In this document: positions 1 to 10,740 of the stretch, piece after piece
Numbering within the stretch: the first letter of the stretch is position 1
Layout of the letters: every line of letters begins with the position of its first letter
Assembly (NCBI GenBank): GCA_002085115.1
Contig: MZGQ01000003.1
Location: forward strand, 1 to 64,000
Length of the DNA stretch: 64,000 nucleotides
Origin: Desulfococcus sp. 4484_241
Lineage (GTDB): Bacteria; Desulfobacterota; Desulfobacteria; Desulfobacterales; Desulfosudaceae
Direction: 5' to 3'
Notes under the pieces: generated by a model
What the model was told of the DNA's origin: nothing
Seen by the model: the letters and a program-made list of their open reading frames with translations, nothing else
Databases searched by the model: none
Program-made: the position numbers and the translations under genes

Positions 1-1175
1 CCGGTGGTGATGCTATAGGTGGTTTGACCGATGGACAGGTGTATTACGTGGTGCTGGATGATTCCCGCGATTTTACCCCTGCCGATGATATCAGTGGTGA
101 TTGGATTGACCTGGGCGCAGGTCATGGTCTTCAGACCGGTGATGAGGTCACTTACCGTGCCGGCGGCGGTACAGCCGTGGGCGGCCTGGAAGATAACAGG
201 ACCTATAAGGTCGAGGTGTCCGGGAACCGTATTGCACTGCTGCATGACGCGGTGCATGGTTTTGACCCGGCCTCGAATATCAGCGGTGACTGGATTGACC
301 TCGGCGCGGATCACGGCCTGCAGGTCGGCGATGCGGTTATATACTCCATGGGCAGTGAGGACAATACCGCTGTTGGCAACCTGGTTGACGGTGAAACTTA
401 TTATATTGCGGAGGTAAGCGGCAATGCGGTTCGTTTGGAAGACAGTTCCGGCACCGCCATTACGCCGGACGGCACCGTGGCGACCGGCTCCGACCACAGC
501 CTGACGGCTGTCAATCCGCACATCATTCATCTTGATCCCTCCGTGGCTACAGGAACCGGTCATACTTTCGATATTGTTGATCCCCGGCAGGTGAAGATAG
601 CCGATACCTTTTTAAATGCGACTGCTGAAAATCCGGTAACGCTGGATCTTTCCGACCCGGCGGTGTACGGTGCTCTTCATTCGTTTACTCCATATCAGCG
701 CAATAATGCTCAGGCGATAAGCTTTTCACCGGAATTCGACCTGGATGCCGAAAGGGATGCCATTAACCTGGGGGACGGTCACAACTTATACACCGGACAG
801 GCGGTTACCTATAGTAAAGGGGATGGCCCCTCGCTTTCCATTGATGCCAGTGGAGATGATTATACCTTTGCCTCAGCCGAGGCGGGCAGCGGCGGCGTGG
901 TGGCCGGCGCAGCGGCTGAAGCCAACACCACCTCCGACAGTGTGACCCGCGCCTATATTAAGGACGGCACGGCCACCGACCATTCGCAGCTGGAAGTGTC
1001 GGCGCTTGCCATCAGTGCCGATCATACCGCCCGGTTCGACAGCCAGACCGACTCCACCCAGGCCTCGGCTGTTGGATTTTCGGGGTCATGGGCCACCAAC
1101 GATATAGATTCCATGGTCCGGGCGGAACTTGGCCAGTACACGCGGGTCAATACACGTGACTGGCAGCATCTATAA
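1..1175 (+). CDS. Giant repeat-rich surface/adhesin-like protein, segment 1 (5' end lies outside window; frame 3, open from base 3)
   Basis: Frame open from window edge; translated GGDAIGGLTDGQVYYV..., HGLQTGDEVTYRAGGGTAVGGLEDNRTYKVEV, HGLQVGDAVIYSMGSEDNTAVGNLVDGETYYIAEV repeats also found in segment 2. Confidence 0.75.
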   Translation, partial: GGDAIGGLTDGQVYYVVLDDSRDFTPADDISGDWIDLGAGHGLQTGDEVTYRAGGGTAVGGLEDNRTYKVEVSGNRIALLHDAVHGFDPASNISGDWIDLGADHGLQVGDAVIYSMGSEDNTAVGNLVDGETYYIAEVSGNAVRLEDSSGTAITPDGTVATGSDHSLTAVNPHIIHLDPSVATGTGHTFDIVDPRQVKIADTFLNATAENPVTLDLSDPAVYGALHSFTPYQRNNAQAISFSPEFDLDAERDAINLGDGHNLYTGQAVTYSKGDGPSLSIDASGDDYTFASAEAGSGGVVAGAAAEANTTSDSVTRAYIKDGTATDHSQLEVSALAISADHTARFDSQTDSTQASAVGFSGSWATNDIDSMVRAELGQYTRVNTRDWQHL

Positions 1176-4100
1176 TCCCGGCAATTTTTACCTGAGGGCT
1201 TATAATGATGTGGAAGCCTATGATGACGTCAAGCTCGATTCCGGCGGTGTTATTGTCGGCTCCGGTGTAACCTCCTGGATCAAGGCCGATGTCAACGATG
1301 CCGTCGCCAAGATAGGTGATAATGTTATTGCCAATACGGTTGGCGATATAGACATGGAAACCCTGACCCGCGGCGTGCTCAAGGTGGAGCCCCAGGTTAA
1401 AACCTACGGCCTGGCCTCGGCAGGTAAAGTGGACGGCCTGGCAAGCATTCACAACAACAACCAGGTCGTCATCGGCGAGAACAGCGATATCGAGGCCATG
1501 GGAGACATGAACCTCCTGTCCGGCCGGGACCGCGACGGCAATCTTAACTATTTTCATGTTACATCTCACGGCGATGAACTTAATGCTTCGGCCCTGCCCA
1601 TCAGCTTTTTGAAGTCACATGGCGAGATTATACAGGATCACAGCATTAGCGTGGGCAGCGGCACCAATATCCGGCTGGCACGGGACGCCAACCTGTTTGC
1701 CGAACAGGATGGTAACGCCGAAATCCGGGCCTACGGTTCCGGTAAAAACTGGATGTCGGCCGTGGCTGACGGTATCGACAGCATGCTCGGTTCCGATGGC
1801 ATATCCGAGGAGATGAAAGGTGGCACCAGCACTCTGGAAACCAACTGCAGAGTCACCATCGACGGCACGGTCGAGGTAGGGGTTTTCAAGGATCAAGCCC
1901 TGGAGATTGATGTGGACGGTACAGTCATAAGGCATACCGACGGTATAACCTTTACTACCAGTGAACAGTCCCTGGCTCAGAATCTTATCCAGGAACGGGA
2001 GCACTGGTACAGTCTGCTGGAAGAGTATGCCGGTGACACTATTTCCGAAGCCGCGTTCCAGGCCGAGATCGACCGGGTGGAACAGCAGATGCGGGACCTT
2101 GGCCTGGCTACCCTGGTAACGGACCCGGATACCGGGGAAGAGCGTTACGTTTATAGCGGTTCGTATGTTGTCCCTTACATCACCGTCGACGATGTTTGGG
2201 CGCAGGCCGGCACCATCACTGTGAGGGCTGATAATTTTTACGGCTCAGGTAAACTGGATGCCCCGAACCTTGTGACGGTGGACATTGTCAACCACAGTCC
2301 TTCATATCTGAGGATTAACCGCATCACAATACCTGACAACCAGGGGGGACGGGTAGTTTTTAATGACCAGGATGTGAGCAGCAATAACGAGATCGAAGAT
2401 ATCAACCAGGATAAGGATACCGCCCCTGCCTTTACCGAGATCGAAACCGCAGCTACCGGCGGCACTCCGCAGATAACAATTACCAATACGTTTAATGTAG
2501 ATGATCCGCCCTACGCCGGTGATCCAGACTATGAAGATGTGCGTACGCCGGATATTGAGCTGACCGGGGATATTTATGCTATTCTGGCTACCCTGACCGT
2601 TACAGGGGAGGGCAGTGTCATTTCAACCGGTAATGTGAATGTAGGCACGCTGGTCCTCAACGCCGGTAAGGATTTTGTGCAGACCTACACCGATTCACTT
2701 TTCAATGTAGGTGGCAATCCCGGAACCCTCTGGCAGGGCGTGGCAGACATCACTCAGGCCGCCAAGACGGATCGCCCCAGTGTGACAGGTGATGCGTCCG
2801 GGTCGGCCCTGGAACGGGCGGTTTATGACGCCTTGCACACGGTCCCTGATTCGAACATTATCGCAGCCAATAATATCTACATCAGCGCAGCCTATTTGAA
2901 CATAAACGGCCTCATTCAGAGTGGTATGGCAGATCGGACCGTTACCATTGAAGCCGGGGAGGCGGCCAAGATTACCGCCGCTGAGACGGCCTATGCCCAG
3001 TACCGGTCCGGTGATATAGACGCCGCAGATCTGACCTTGTCAGACGCCGGCCTGGAAACTACCGATTACGTCTATTTCAAGCTGCCTAACGATCCCGATG
3101 AAAATATTGACGTGTACTGGAATGCCAGACTGGACCGGCTGGAGACTGAATCGGTCAGGATTCAGGGTGGTTACATGCAGCTTTTCGGCCGGATTCTCAG
3201 CACCGGCAATGGTCAGCTGAAGGTGATGAACGGTTACGGCAGTATCAATATTGATAATCAGACCGACTACACGCTGGTAACCAATACTCTTGACACCGGC
3301 CATGGCGTGGACGGCCTGCTGAAGATCACCGACACCTCCCCGGATTATCTGGATGGAGACGGCAATCCCAGGGTGACGGAGTATCGGTTCGTCGATAACC
3401 ATGTGGAAACGACGCAGTACTATCTGGGGGATACGCCTTCGGCGCCGATTGTAGGCACAGATGGAGTTCGCACCGCTGTTTATGACCCCATGGCCGGTAT
3501 GCGGTATTACTGGTCCAACGGCCAGGACTACAGTGAGCAAACCAAAACCACCTATGCTTCGTCCAGCTGGCTCGGTATCGACGCCCTGGTTTCCGACCCG
3601 GATAACATTGTCAGTGGTCCCACTAAGAAGAATGTGGGCGATATTTATCGTCTGCCCGGCGCCGAGTACATGAAGGACTCTGGCAGCGTGGGAGCCGATT
3701 ACTCTTATGATTATCGGCGGGTGACTACCGGAAGCACAACAACCAAACGTAAAACCTGGGAAGAATCGTCCTGGACGGGTAAAAAAACTTACTACTGCAG
3801 GGTAACGGAAACCAAGCCCTACAAGGATATTCATGCCCACAGCATCCGGGCTGACCGGCCGATTGATATAGAATTCATCGGTTATGAGGCCGGCGATCCC
3901 CGGATCAGGGTCGATGTCACTTCAGCCGGTGATATCCGGGTAAACGACTCTGTCCAAAACGCAGAGGGCAACACGGCCTTGATCTCTACCGGAGGCCGGA
4001 TCGAACTTGACAATGGGACAGCCTCGGTCGGGGGAAAGAATATTGATCTGACGGCCGCTTCGGGTATCGGGACAGAATCTGATCTGCGGATCAACCTGAA

Positions 4101-7100
4101 CGATGCTTACGACGGCCGGCTGAATGCCTTTTCCATTGCCGGAGATATCGGTATTCAGGAGATTTCCGGTGACCTCAAGGTCGACCATGTGATCACCGAT
4201 AACACGTCTGGTGATGTGGCCCTGACAGCCTACGGCAGTATCCTGGCGCAAGACGCCGGCAGCCTGGTTCAGGGCGGAAAGATTGACCTGGTTGCCCGGT
4301 ACGGCGATATAGGTTCGCTCGGGACTGGTGGTACGGCAGCAACCCCTGCAGTTGACGCCTTGTCCCTGAACATAAATACAGGGACAAGCGAGCGGGATCA
4401 GCTCCAGGTTGTTGCCGCTGGTGATGTTTTTATCACGGAGACGGACGGCACTTTAAATCTCTGGAGCCTGGAAACCAACGGTAATGTGCGCCTGGTGGTA
4501 GCAAACGGTGATCTGGCCGATGTCAACACCAACGAGATTCGTGATACCCGGACGGAACAGCAGTTGATGGACCTCTGGGACCGTATGCTGGCCACCGGGA
4601 CTACGGCCCAGCAGAGCCTTGACGCTACCATTGACGCCTATGAAAGCGTCAAAACCCGTGATTACCGGAGTTACTGGATTTACCGGAATATGCAGGCCGA
4701 TCCTTCTGTCTACGATCCTGATTTTCAGGTAACCCTGTCTGCCTCCGAAGAGGCTGCATACCGTGACTATTACGCCGGACAGGGTATGACCCCTGCGGAA
4801 ATAGACGCTGCTATCATTACCCTGGAGAACATGCGCACCACCGAGTATCATACGCTCCATAAAACTTACGGTAATATTACGGCCACGTATGACGATACCT
4901 GGACGTATGATGTGGATGACGTAACGCTTCATCAGCGTTTCGGTGCTGCCGAGATTTCCGGTGACACTATTCGGGTCGGCACCCATGTTTTTACTACCGG
5001 CCAGGCCGTGGTTTATCACTCCGGTGGTGGAGAAATTACCGGCCTGGTGGACGGCGAAACATACTATGTGGCAGTGGATGCGGATGATCCCGAACTGATC
5101 GGTCTGGCCGCCACCCAGGAGGACGCCAATGCCGGTACACTTATTTCGCTTACACATGTCAGTGGTTCCGACCACTATTTTTCCGACGGCGATGTACTGG
5201 TGCAACGGGGCGTCTGGAGCGAGAGCCAGCTCAAAAATTCCATCAGTGCCAGCATTCTGCGCCCAAAGAGTGTGCCGGGGAGTTCCACGACTATCGAAGA
5301 TCCGAACGTTGTTGGCAATGATGTGGCTCTGGTGGCATCCGGCCGTATTGGCGTGGCGGACGGACAGGTGGATATCAATCTGCCCCTGAGCGACGCTCTT
5401 ACTGATGATGAGAAGTTGGCTCTGGCTGCAGCGGAACGTGAAGACGTAACGTTTTACGATGACACCGGCACTGAGATGGAGGCAGATGATACCGACCGGA
5501 CAGCGGTCCGGGTCGTTATCAATTTGACTGAAACTCTTGATATCGAAGCGTCCGGACTGGTTACCGTTAATGCCGGCGCAGACGGCGCTTACCTTGGCTC
5601 GGATCAGCCCGGTGATTTGCATATAAATCAGCTGACTTCGGACGGCCAGGTGCGGCTCAAGGCACGGGGCAATGTTCTGGATGGTGAGACAGGTAATTTG
5701 GCGGCAAACGTCATCAGTAACGGCTTGATCATCGAGGCTTCTCAGGGAAGTGTCGGCAGCGAAGCCGCGCCGCTGCTTATTGATATGACAGGTACGGATC
5801 CGGCGCTCACCGCACGGGCGGGCCAGGATATTTATATTGAAGAAATCAGCGGCGATTTGGCTGTTTCCGAGGTTTTTGCCAACGGCACGGTGGAACTTAC
5901 CGCGGATAACAATATCATCGATCCGGATGATGACGATGCCACTACCCGTTACTGGAATATATACGCCACTTCGGCATCGCTTACGGCCGGTGGATATATC
6001 GGCACCACGGACCGGATCCTTGAGATTGATCTGCAGGGTGGTGCCATTGATGCGCAGGCAATGTCTGATATCTTTATGGATGAAGTCACTACCAACATGC
6101 TGGTGGGAGAAGTCCGGTCCACGGCCGGCAATGTCCGGTTGCGTGCGGATTCATCCATCCTGGACGCTGCAGATGATCTGGAGGCAGATGTTGTGGGCAA
6201 CAGTATTACGCTGATTGCTGACTATGGCGCTATCGGTGCGTCAGGGGGTAACGCACTGGATATTGACAGCGCTTTTTCCGCTGCCGGGACATTGACTTCG
6301 AGCAGCGAATTTAACACCTATATTGTTGAAACACTGGGTAATCTTGCCGTTAATACGGTCTCCACGCCTGCCGGAACGGCTTTCATATCAGCCCTGACCG
6401 GCAGCATAACAAACGGCCGGGCAGACAGCGGCCCCAACGTGCTTGCGGGCAAAACCTGGTTGTTTGCCCGTGACGACATAGGTGCTGAGGGTAAGGCTCT
6501 GGCGACGCAGGTGGGCAACATCGAAGGCAAAACCACCAGCGGAACGTCATGGATCGAGAACTCAGGGGCACTGACAGTTGGCGGTGTCACCGATACCGAC
6601 CCTGGCTATTCCGGCGGCGCAGACGCCAATATCGGAGCCTCAAGCCCAATTACCGTTATCGAGGACATGACCGCTTGTGGGACCATTATTCTCTGGTCCC
6701 ATGATTCACCCGGTCCCGGTGATGATATTACCATATCAGGCGGTGTGACAGTCACTTCCGAAAACGCCCATGTCTTTCTCCGGGCCGGGGATAATGTTTA
6801 TCTCTCGGGACAGTCGGATCTGTTTGGTGGCAGTGATATCACCGGCAACCTTATCGATATCGGTCCACACGGTTTTGATACCGGGCAGGCCGTGGTTTAT
6901 CACTCAGGTGGTGGAGAAATTACCGGCCTGGTGGATGGCGAAACGTATTATGTAGCGGTTGATCCTGTTGATCCCGATAAAGTGGGCCTGGCTGCCACCG
7001 AGGCCGATGCCGTTGCAGGTACCACCATAGCGCTGACCTGGGTAAGCGGCGTTGACCACTATCTCGGTGATGAGGCGACTATCAATGCCGCGCACGATGT

Positions 7101-10100
7101 TCGCATCTGGGGTGACTATCACGATGTTGCCCAACCCGATCCGGACGCGCCCGACGTCGGCTCCATCATCGAGTTGTGGGGATCCATATCCGCTGAGCAC
7201 CTTTATGTGTATGGCAATGAAGATGATGATGAGGTCGTTCTTGATCTGGCACCCATGGCAGGTGGTTTTAATACGCCTACAGAAATAGAAGCCGGCGAAG
7301 GCGACGACCTGGTTCACATCTGCTCAGTCAGTGGTATGACCAATGCCCTGGGGAACGATGGTGATGACACCTTTGTCGTGGATGAAATGCCGCCTTTGAC
7401 CAGCGATACCATTGGTGTGCGTGACACGGTCAACCTTGACGGTGAGGAGGGCGTTGACAGCTATATTGTCAACCTCACTCCCGGCGGCAGCGATTATATT
7501 GTTAATGTCCATGATTCGGGCACGGTTGGTGCCGATGCGGACCTGTTGACCATCAATGGTACGGATGACGCCGACAGCTTCCTGCTGCGGCAGAATTTCG
7601 TGGCCGCACTCGACGGAGCGGTAGTCGAACGGGTCAACTACGACGCCACGCTCAACGGCGGCTTGATCATAAATGGCGGGCTGGGTGACGACTCCTTTTA
7701 CTGCGATGACAATGGTATAATTACAACCTTAAACGGCGACGCCGGCAGCGACTATTTTCATGTCGGCCAGCTCTTTGGCTCCGAGCGGGACGCTGCGGCC
7801 GGCATTCTTCCCGGTGACGAATTTGACACGGAAACGGTCGAGACGACCCACGGCTTTTTAAGCAAGGGGGTCAGTTACGCAACCATTGCTGACGGTGGAA
7901 TGGGGAATGATCTTTTTGTAGTCTACAACAACCAGGCGACCCTTGATCTTCAGGGCGGCAACGATAATGATGCATATATCTTCAGGGCTTTTGTCCTGGC
8001 GGCTGACGATTCTTACGTCATTAAGGAACCCGTGGATATTGATGGCGGCACCGGCTCAAACCGGGCTGATGTCATGGGCACGGAATTGGCTGACGCGCTG
8101 GTCGTCAACCAGGATGGTGTTTACGGGGCCGGCCTGAACATAGACATGACCAACATATGGGCCCGGGATGTGGACGGCCTGGAGGGCGATGATGCTTTCT
8201 ATATACAGAGTACCCTTGCAGGCACCGCGACTACCGTTATCGGCGGTAAGGGAAGCGATTTTTTCAGCGTTGCCGGTGATGTGACAAAGACAGTTGTCTC
8301 AACTGGCATGGCCTTCCCCGTTCTTACGCACGAGGCGGACCGGATCCAGGGCTCGCTCACTATCGACAGTGGCCTTGGCTCCCTGGATCATTCACTGGTT
8401 TCAGGGGTGATGCTGCCCTGGGAGACCGATACTTTGCCGTTGCCTGAACCTGTCATTCCTCCGGAGACGGATCCGGTTGTCAACAGGATGACGGTGTATG
8501 ATGATTCCAGCGTTTCTGATGATACTGGTCTGCTTTCCGATACAACCATTTCCGGACTGGGGATGGGATCCACTATAACTTACAGCGACATGCAGACGGT
8601 GGAAGTGCTCCTGGGAACGGGTAACGATATTTTTACCGTGACCGATACGGCTGCGGGGACCATTACGGCCGTTCACGGCGGCGGTGGTGATGATCACCTG
8701 ATTGCCACCGGCGGCGGCGGGGCCGGATCACCTTTGATTCTTTTCGGTGATACATCGGATGACGGCAGCCGTTATGCTTCAACGGCCGGCACGCCTTCCG
8801 ATTCAGCCAACGTCTTTGCCGGGGTTGGGAACAACACGATTGACGCCTCCTTGTCGACAGCGGGTGTTGCCATTTACGGCGGCGGCGGTGATGACCTTAT
8901 TTACGGCAGCCAGGGAGACGATCACATAGCCGGCGGCGAAGGGGATGACGAGATTTACGGCACGGGTGGAAACAACCATATTTACGGCGATTCCGCATTT
9001 AATATTAACCTGCCGGATCACGATTTAACGGTTGTGACTACCGGAGCGCCGGGAAGCGACACCATTGCCGGAGGTCTTGGCAATGATATTATTTTCGGCG
9101 ATCATGGCATTATTACTCAGGTTGCGGGGACCGTACGGCTGTATACGACCGGTTCGGTGACCCAGGTCGAAACGACCAGTATTGACACGGGCGGGGCCGA
9201 TACCATCGACGCCGGGCAGGGTGATAATGTTGTTTTCGGCGGCGGCAGCGGTGACAGCATAACGTCCGGGGACGGGGATAACATCGTTTTTGGCGACAAC
9301 GGCCGGATTACCTATGATACGGACGGAACTCCCCTGGTGCTGGAGACGACCGACACGGCCGATCATCCCGAGTACGGAGGGGATGATGATATTACATTGG
9401 GTGATGGTGACAATGACGATATCACGAGTGGTGGCGGTGCGGACATCATCCTGGGCGACAATGGCCAGATAACCTACACCGGCCCTACGGGCAGCCTGGA
9501 GCTGTCCGGGATCGTGTCTACCGAGATATCTACCGGTGGCGCGGATGTTATTGACTCCGGCGATGGTTACAAAACTGTGGTCGGCGGGTTCGGGGCCGAC
9601 CGGTTCACGGCCGGGGCCGGCAACCATATTGTTATCGGTGACAACGGCCGGATCACCTACGACACCAACGGCGATCCCGATATTTTTGAAACGATTGACA
9701 CGGCGGCCAACGCGGGGTACGGCGGTGACGACACGGTCACCCTGGGCGACGGTAACAATGTGTTCCTCGGGGGCATGGGCGGCGATCAACTGACCTCGGG
9801 CAACGGGCTTGATGTGGTCCTGGGCGACAATGGTACGGTGGATAGTTCCGGGTCAATGAATGATCTGGTTCTACAGGACATCGTTACGGTGGAGCCTTCT
9901 GCCGGCGGTGATGATACGGTCATCACCCTGAACGGCGACAAGACGGTGGTCGGCGGGTTCGGGGCTGACAATGTCGATGCAGGTATCGGCAACCATATTG
10001 TTATCGGTGACAACGGCCATATTAATTACAACGGCGGCAACCCCGTTCTTTTTGAAACCACCGATACAGCGGCCAATAATGCTAACGGCGGGAATGACGT

Positions 10101-10536
10101 TATCACTCTGGATGATGGCAACGGTGTCGTTTTTGGCGGTATGGCGGATGATATAATCACCACTGCCGATGGCACCGATGTCATCTTCGGCGATAATGGC
10201 CGGATTGTTTCATCCGGCAGCATGGATGACCTGGTCCTGTCCGGGGTTGTTTCTACGGAGCCGTCGGCTGGCGGTGATGACATAATTAACACCGGTAATG
10301 GCCACAAAACGATCATAGACGGGTTTGGTTCCGACCAGACCACGGCCGGTGAAGGCGATCACGTGGTGATCGGCGACAACGGCCGGATCACCTATGATAC
10401 GGACGGAACTCCCCTGGTGCTGGAGACGACCGACACTTGGGTAACGGGAACAGTACTGTATTTGGCGGTATGGGCTCTGATGATATTGCCACCGGTGACG
10501 GCACAGACATTATTTTTGGAGATAACGGTCAAATAA
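1129..10536 (+). CDS. Giant repeat-rich surface/adhesin-like protein, segment 2 (beta-helix/FHA-like repeats then RTX-like Gly/Asp-rich repeats); true reading probably enters near 1150 by frameshift from segment 1 and leaves near 10437
   Basis: 3135-codon ORF; repeated IYIEEISGDLAVSEV.../NVRLRADSSILD motifs; GGGGDDLIYGSQGDDHIAGGEGDDEIYG-type nonapeptide repeats. Confidence 0.85.
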   Translation: MASTRGSIHVTGSIYNPGNFYLRAYNDVEAYDDVKLDSGGVIVGSGVTSWIKADVNDAVAKIGDNVIANTVGDIDMETLTRGVLKVEPQVKTYGLASAGKVDGLASIHNNNQVVIGENSDIEAMGDMNLLSGRDRDGNLNYFHVTSHGDELNASALPISFLKSHGEIIQDHSISVGSGTNIRLARDANLFAEQDGNAEIRAYGSGKNWMSAVADGIDSMLGSDGISEEMKGGTSTLETNCRVTIDGTVEVGVFKDQALEIDVDGTVIRHTDGITFTTSEQSLAQNLIQEREHWYSLLEEYAGDTISEAAFQAEIDRVEQQMRDLGLATLVTDPDTGEERYVYSGSYVVPYITVDDVWAQAGTITVRADNFYGSGKLDAPNLVTVDIVNHSPSYLRINRITIPDNQGGRVVFNDQDVSSNNEIEDINQDKDTAPAFTEIETAATGGTPQITITNTFNVDDPPYAGDPDYEDVRTPDIELTGDIYAILATLTVTGEGSVISTGNVNVGTLVLNAGKDFVQTYTDSLFNVGGNPGTLWQGVADITQAAKTDRPSVTGDASGSALERAVYDALHTVPDSNIIAANNIYISAAYLNINGLIQSGMADRTVTIEAGEAAKITAAETAYAQYRSGDIDAADLTLSDAGLETTDYVYFKLPNDPDENIDVYWNARLDRLETESVRIQGGYMQLFGRILSTGNGQLKVMNGYGSINIDNQTDYTLVTNTLDTGHGVDGLLKITDTSPDYLDGDGNPRVTEYRFVDNHVETTQYYLGDTPSAPIVGTDGVRTAVYDPMAGMRYYWSNGQDYSEQTKTTYASSSWLGIDALVSDPDNIVSGPTKKNVGDIYRLPGAEYMKDSGSVGADYSYDYRRVTTGSTTTKRKTWEESSWTGKKTYYCRVTETKPYKDIHAHSIRADRPIDIEFIGYEAGDPRIRVDVTSAGDIRVNDSVQNAEGNTALISTGGRIELDNGTASVGGKNIDLTAASGIGTESDLRINLNDAYDGRLNAFSIAGDIGIQEISGDLKVDHVITDNTSGDVALTAYGSILAQDAGSLVQGGKIDLVARYGDIGSLGTGGTAATPAVDALSLNINTGTSERDQLQVVAAGDVFITETDGTLNLWSLETNGNVRLVVANGDLADVNTNEIRDTRTEQQLMDLWDRMLATGTTAQQSLDATIDAYESVKTRDYRSYWIYRNMQADPSVYDPDFQVTLSASEEAAYRDYYAGQGMTPAEIDAAIITLENMRTTEYHTLHKTYGNITATYDDTWTYDVDDVTLHQRFGAAEISGDTIRVGTHVFTTGQAVVYHSGGGEITGLVDGETYYVAVDADDPELIGLAATQEDANAGTLISLTHVSGSDHYFSDGDVLVQRGVWSESQLKNSISASILRPKSVPGSSTTIEDPNVVGNDVALVASGRIGVADGQVDINLPLSDALTDDEKLALAAAEREDVTFYDDTGTEMEADDTDRTAVRVVINLTETLDIEASGLVTVNAGADGAYLGSDQPGDLHINQLTSDGQVRLKARGNVLDGETGNLAANVISNGLIIEASQGSVGSEAAPLLIDMTGTDPALTARAGQDIYIEEISGDLAVSEVFANGTVELTADNNIIDPDDDDATTRYWNIYATSASLTAGGYIGTTDRILEIDLQGGAIDAQAMSDIFMDEVTTNMLVGEVRSTAGNVRLRADSSILDAADDLEADVVGNSITLIADYGAIGASGGNALDIDSAFSAAGTLTSSSEFNTYIVETLGNLAVNTVSTPAGTAFISALTGSITNGRADSGPNVLAGKTWLFARDDIGAEGKALATQVGNIEGKTTSGTSWIENSGALTVGGVTDTDPGYSGGADANIGASSPITVIEDMTACGTIILWSHDSPGPGDDITISGGVTVTSENAHVFLRAGDNVYLSGQSDLFGGSDITGNLIDIGPHGFDTGQAVVYHSGGGEITGLVDGETYYVAVDPVDPDKVGLAATEADAVAGTTIALTWVSGVDHYLGDEATINAAHDVRIWGDYHDVAQPDPDAPDVGSIIELWGSISAEHLYVYGNEDDDEVVLDLAPMAGGFNTPTEIEAGEGDDLVHICSVSGMTNALGNDGDDTFVVDEMPPLTSDTIGVRDTVNLDGEEGVDSYIVNLTPGGSDYIVNVHDSGTVGADADLLTINGTDDADSFLLRQNFVAALDGAVVERVNYDATLNGGLIINGGLGDDSFYCDDNGIITTLNGDAGSDYFHVGQLFGSERDAAAGILPGDEFDTETVETTHGFLSKGVSYATIADGGMGNDLFVVYNNQATLDLQGGNDNDAYIFRAFVLAADDSYVIKEPVDIDGGTGSNRADVMGTELADALVVNQDGVYGAGLNIDMTNIWARDVDGLEGDDAFYIQSTLAGTATTVIGGKGSDFFSVAGDVTKTVVSTGMAFPVLTHEADRIQGSLTIDSGLGSLDHSLVSGVMLPWETDTLPLPEPVIPPETDPVVNRMTVYDDSSVSDDTGLLSDTTISGLGMGSTITYSDMQTVEVLLGTGNDIFTVTDTAAGTITAVHGGGGDDHLIATGGGGAGSPLILFGDTSDDGSRYASTAGTPSDSANVFAGVGNNTIDASLSTAGVAIYGGGGDDLIYGSQGDDHIAGGEGDDEIYGTGGNNHIYGDSAFNINLPDHDLTVVTTGAPGSDTIAGGLGNDIIFGDHGIITQVAGTVRLYTTGSVTQVETTSIDTGGADTIDAGQGDNVVFGGGSGDSITSGDGDNIVFGDNGRITYDTDGTPLVLETTDTADHPEYGGDDDITLGDGDNDDITSGGGADIILGDNGQITYTGPTGSLELSGIVSTEISTGGADVIDSGDGYKTVVGGFGADRFTAGAGNHIVIGDNGRITYDTNGDPDIFETIDTAANAGYGGDDTVTLGDGNNVFLGGMGGDQLTSGNGLDVVLGDNGTVDSSGSMNDLVLQDIVTVEPSAGGDDTVITLNGDKTVVGGFGADNVDAGIGNHIVIGDNGHINYNGGNPVLFETTDTAANNANGGNDVITLDDGNGVVFGGMADDIITTADGTDVIFGDNGRIVSSGSMDDLVLSGVVSTEPSAGGDDIINTGNGHKTIIDGFGSDQTTAGEGDHVVIGDNGRITYDTDGTPLVLETTDTWVTGTVLYLAVWALMILPPVTAQTLFLEITVK
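4945..5185 (+). repeat. HSGGGEITGLVDGETYYVAVD repeat module, copy A
   Basis: Near-identical to copy at 6836-7075 at DNA and protein level; diverged copies at 3-90, 87-265, 282-520. Confidence 0.7.
6836..7075 (+). repeat. HSGGGEITGLVDGETYYVAVD repeat module, copy B
   Basis: gcaggccgtggtttatcactc.ggtggtggagaaattaccggcctggtgga shared with copy A. Confidence 0.7.
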
Positions 10537-10740
10537 GATACACAGGGCCGGTTGGCCGGTTGCAATTGGATGAGATCCGGAGCCTGGTGCCTGATTCCGG
10601 CGGTCCGGATACCATCGCTACCGGTGACGGGGATAAACACATCATTGCCGGGCCGGGCGGTGATACGGCGGCAACCGGGACCGGTGACGACATACTTATC
10701 GGGGATAACGGTTCTGTAGAATATGACAGCGGAATTCCCG
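9295..10740 (+). repeat. Tandem ~345-369 nt repeat array (GDNGRITYDT...ETTDTA...GGDDxITLGDGN...GDNGxI... units)
   Basis: GDNG[RH]I[TN]Y anchors start at 9295, 9640, 10009, 10375 (spacing 345, 369, 366); a truncated further unit follows. Confidence 0.8.

Noticed and set aside
3040-5622. Long minus-strand ORFs (3040-3840, 4453-5622) opposite the giant gene
   Set aside because: Shadow ORFs of biased, repeat-rich coding DNA on the plus strand; no RBS or recognisable domain.
9025-10343. Minus-strand ORFs 9025-9789 and others opposite the Gly/Asp repeats
   Set aside because: They mirror the repeat periodicity of the plus-strand gene; no independent evidence of coding.
9295-10740. Regularly spaced repeats as a possible CRISPR array
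   Set aside because: Period is ~345-369 nt and units are protein-coding; not short repeats with unique spacers.
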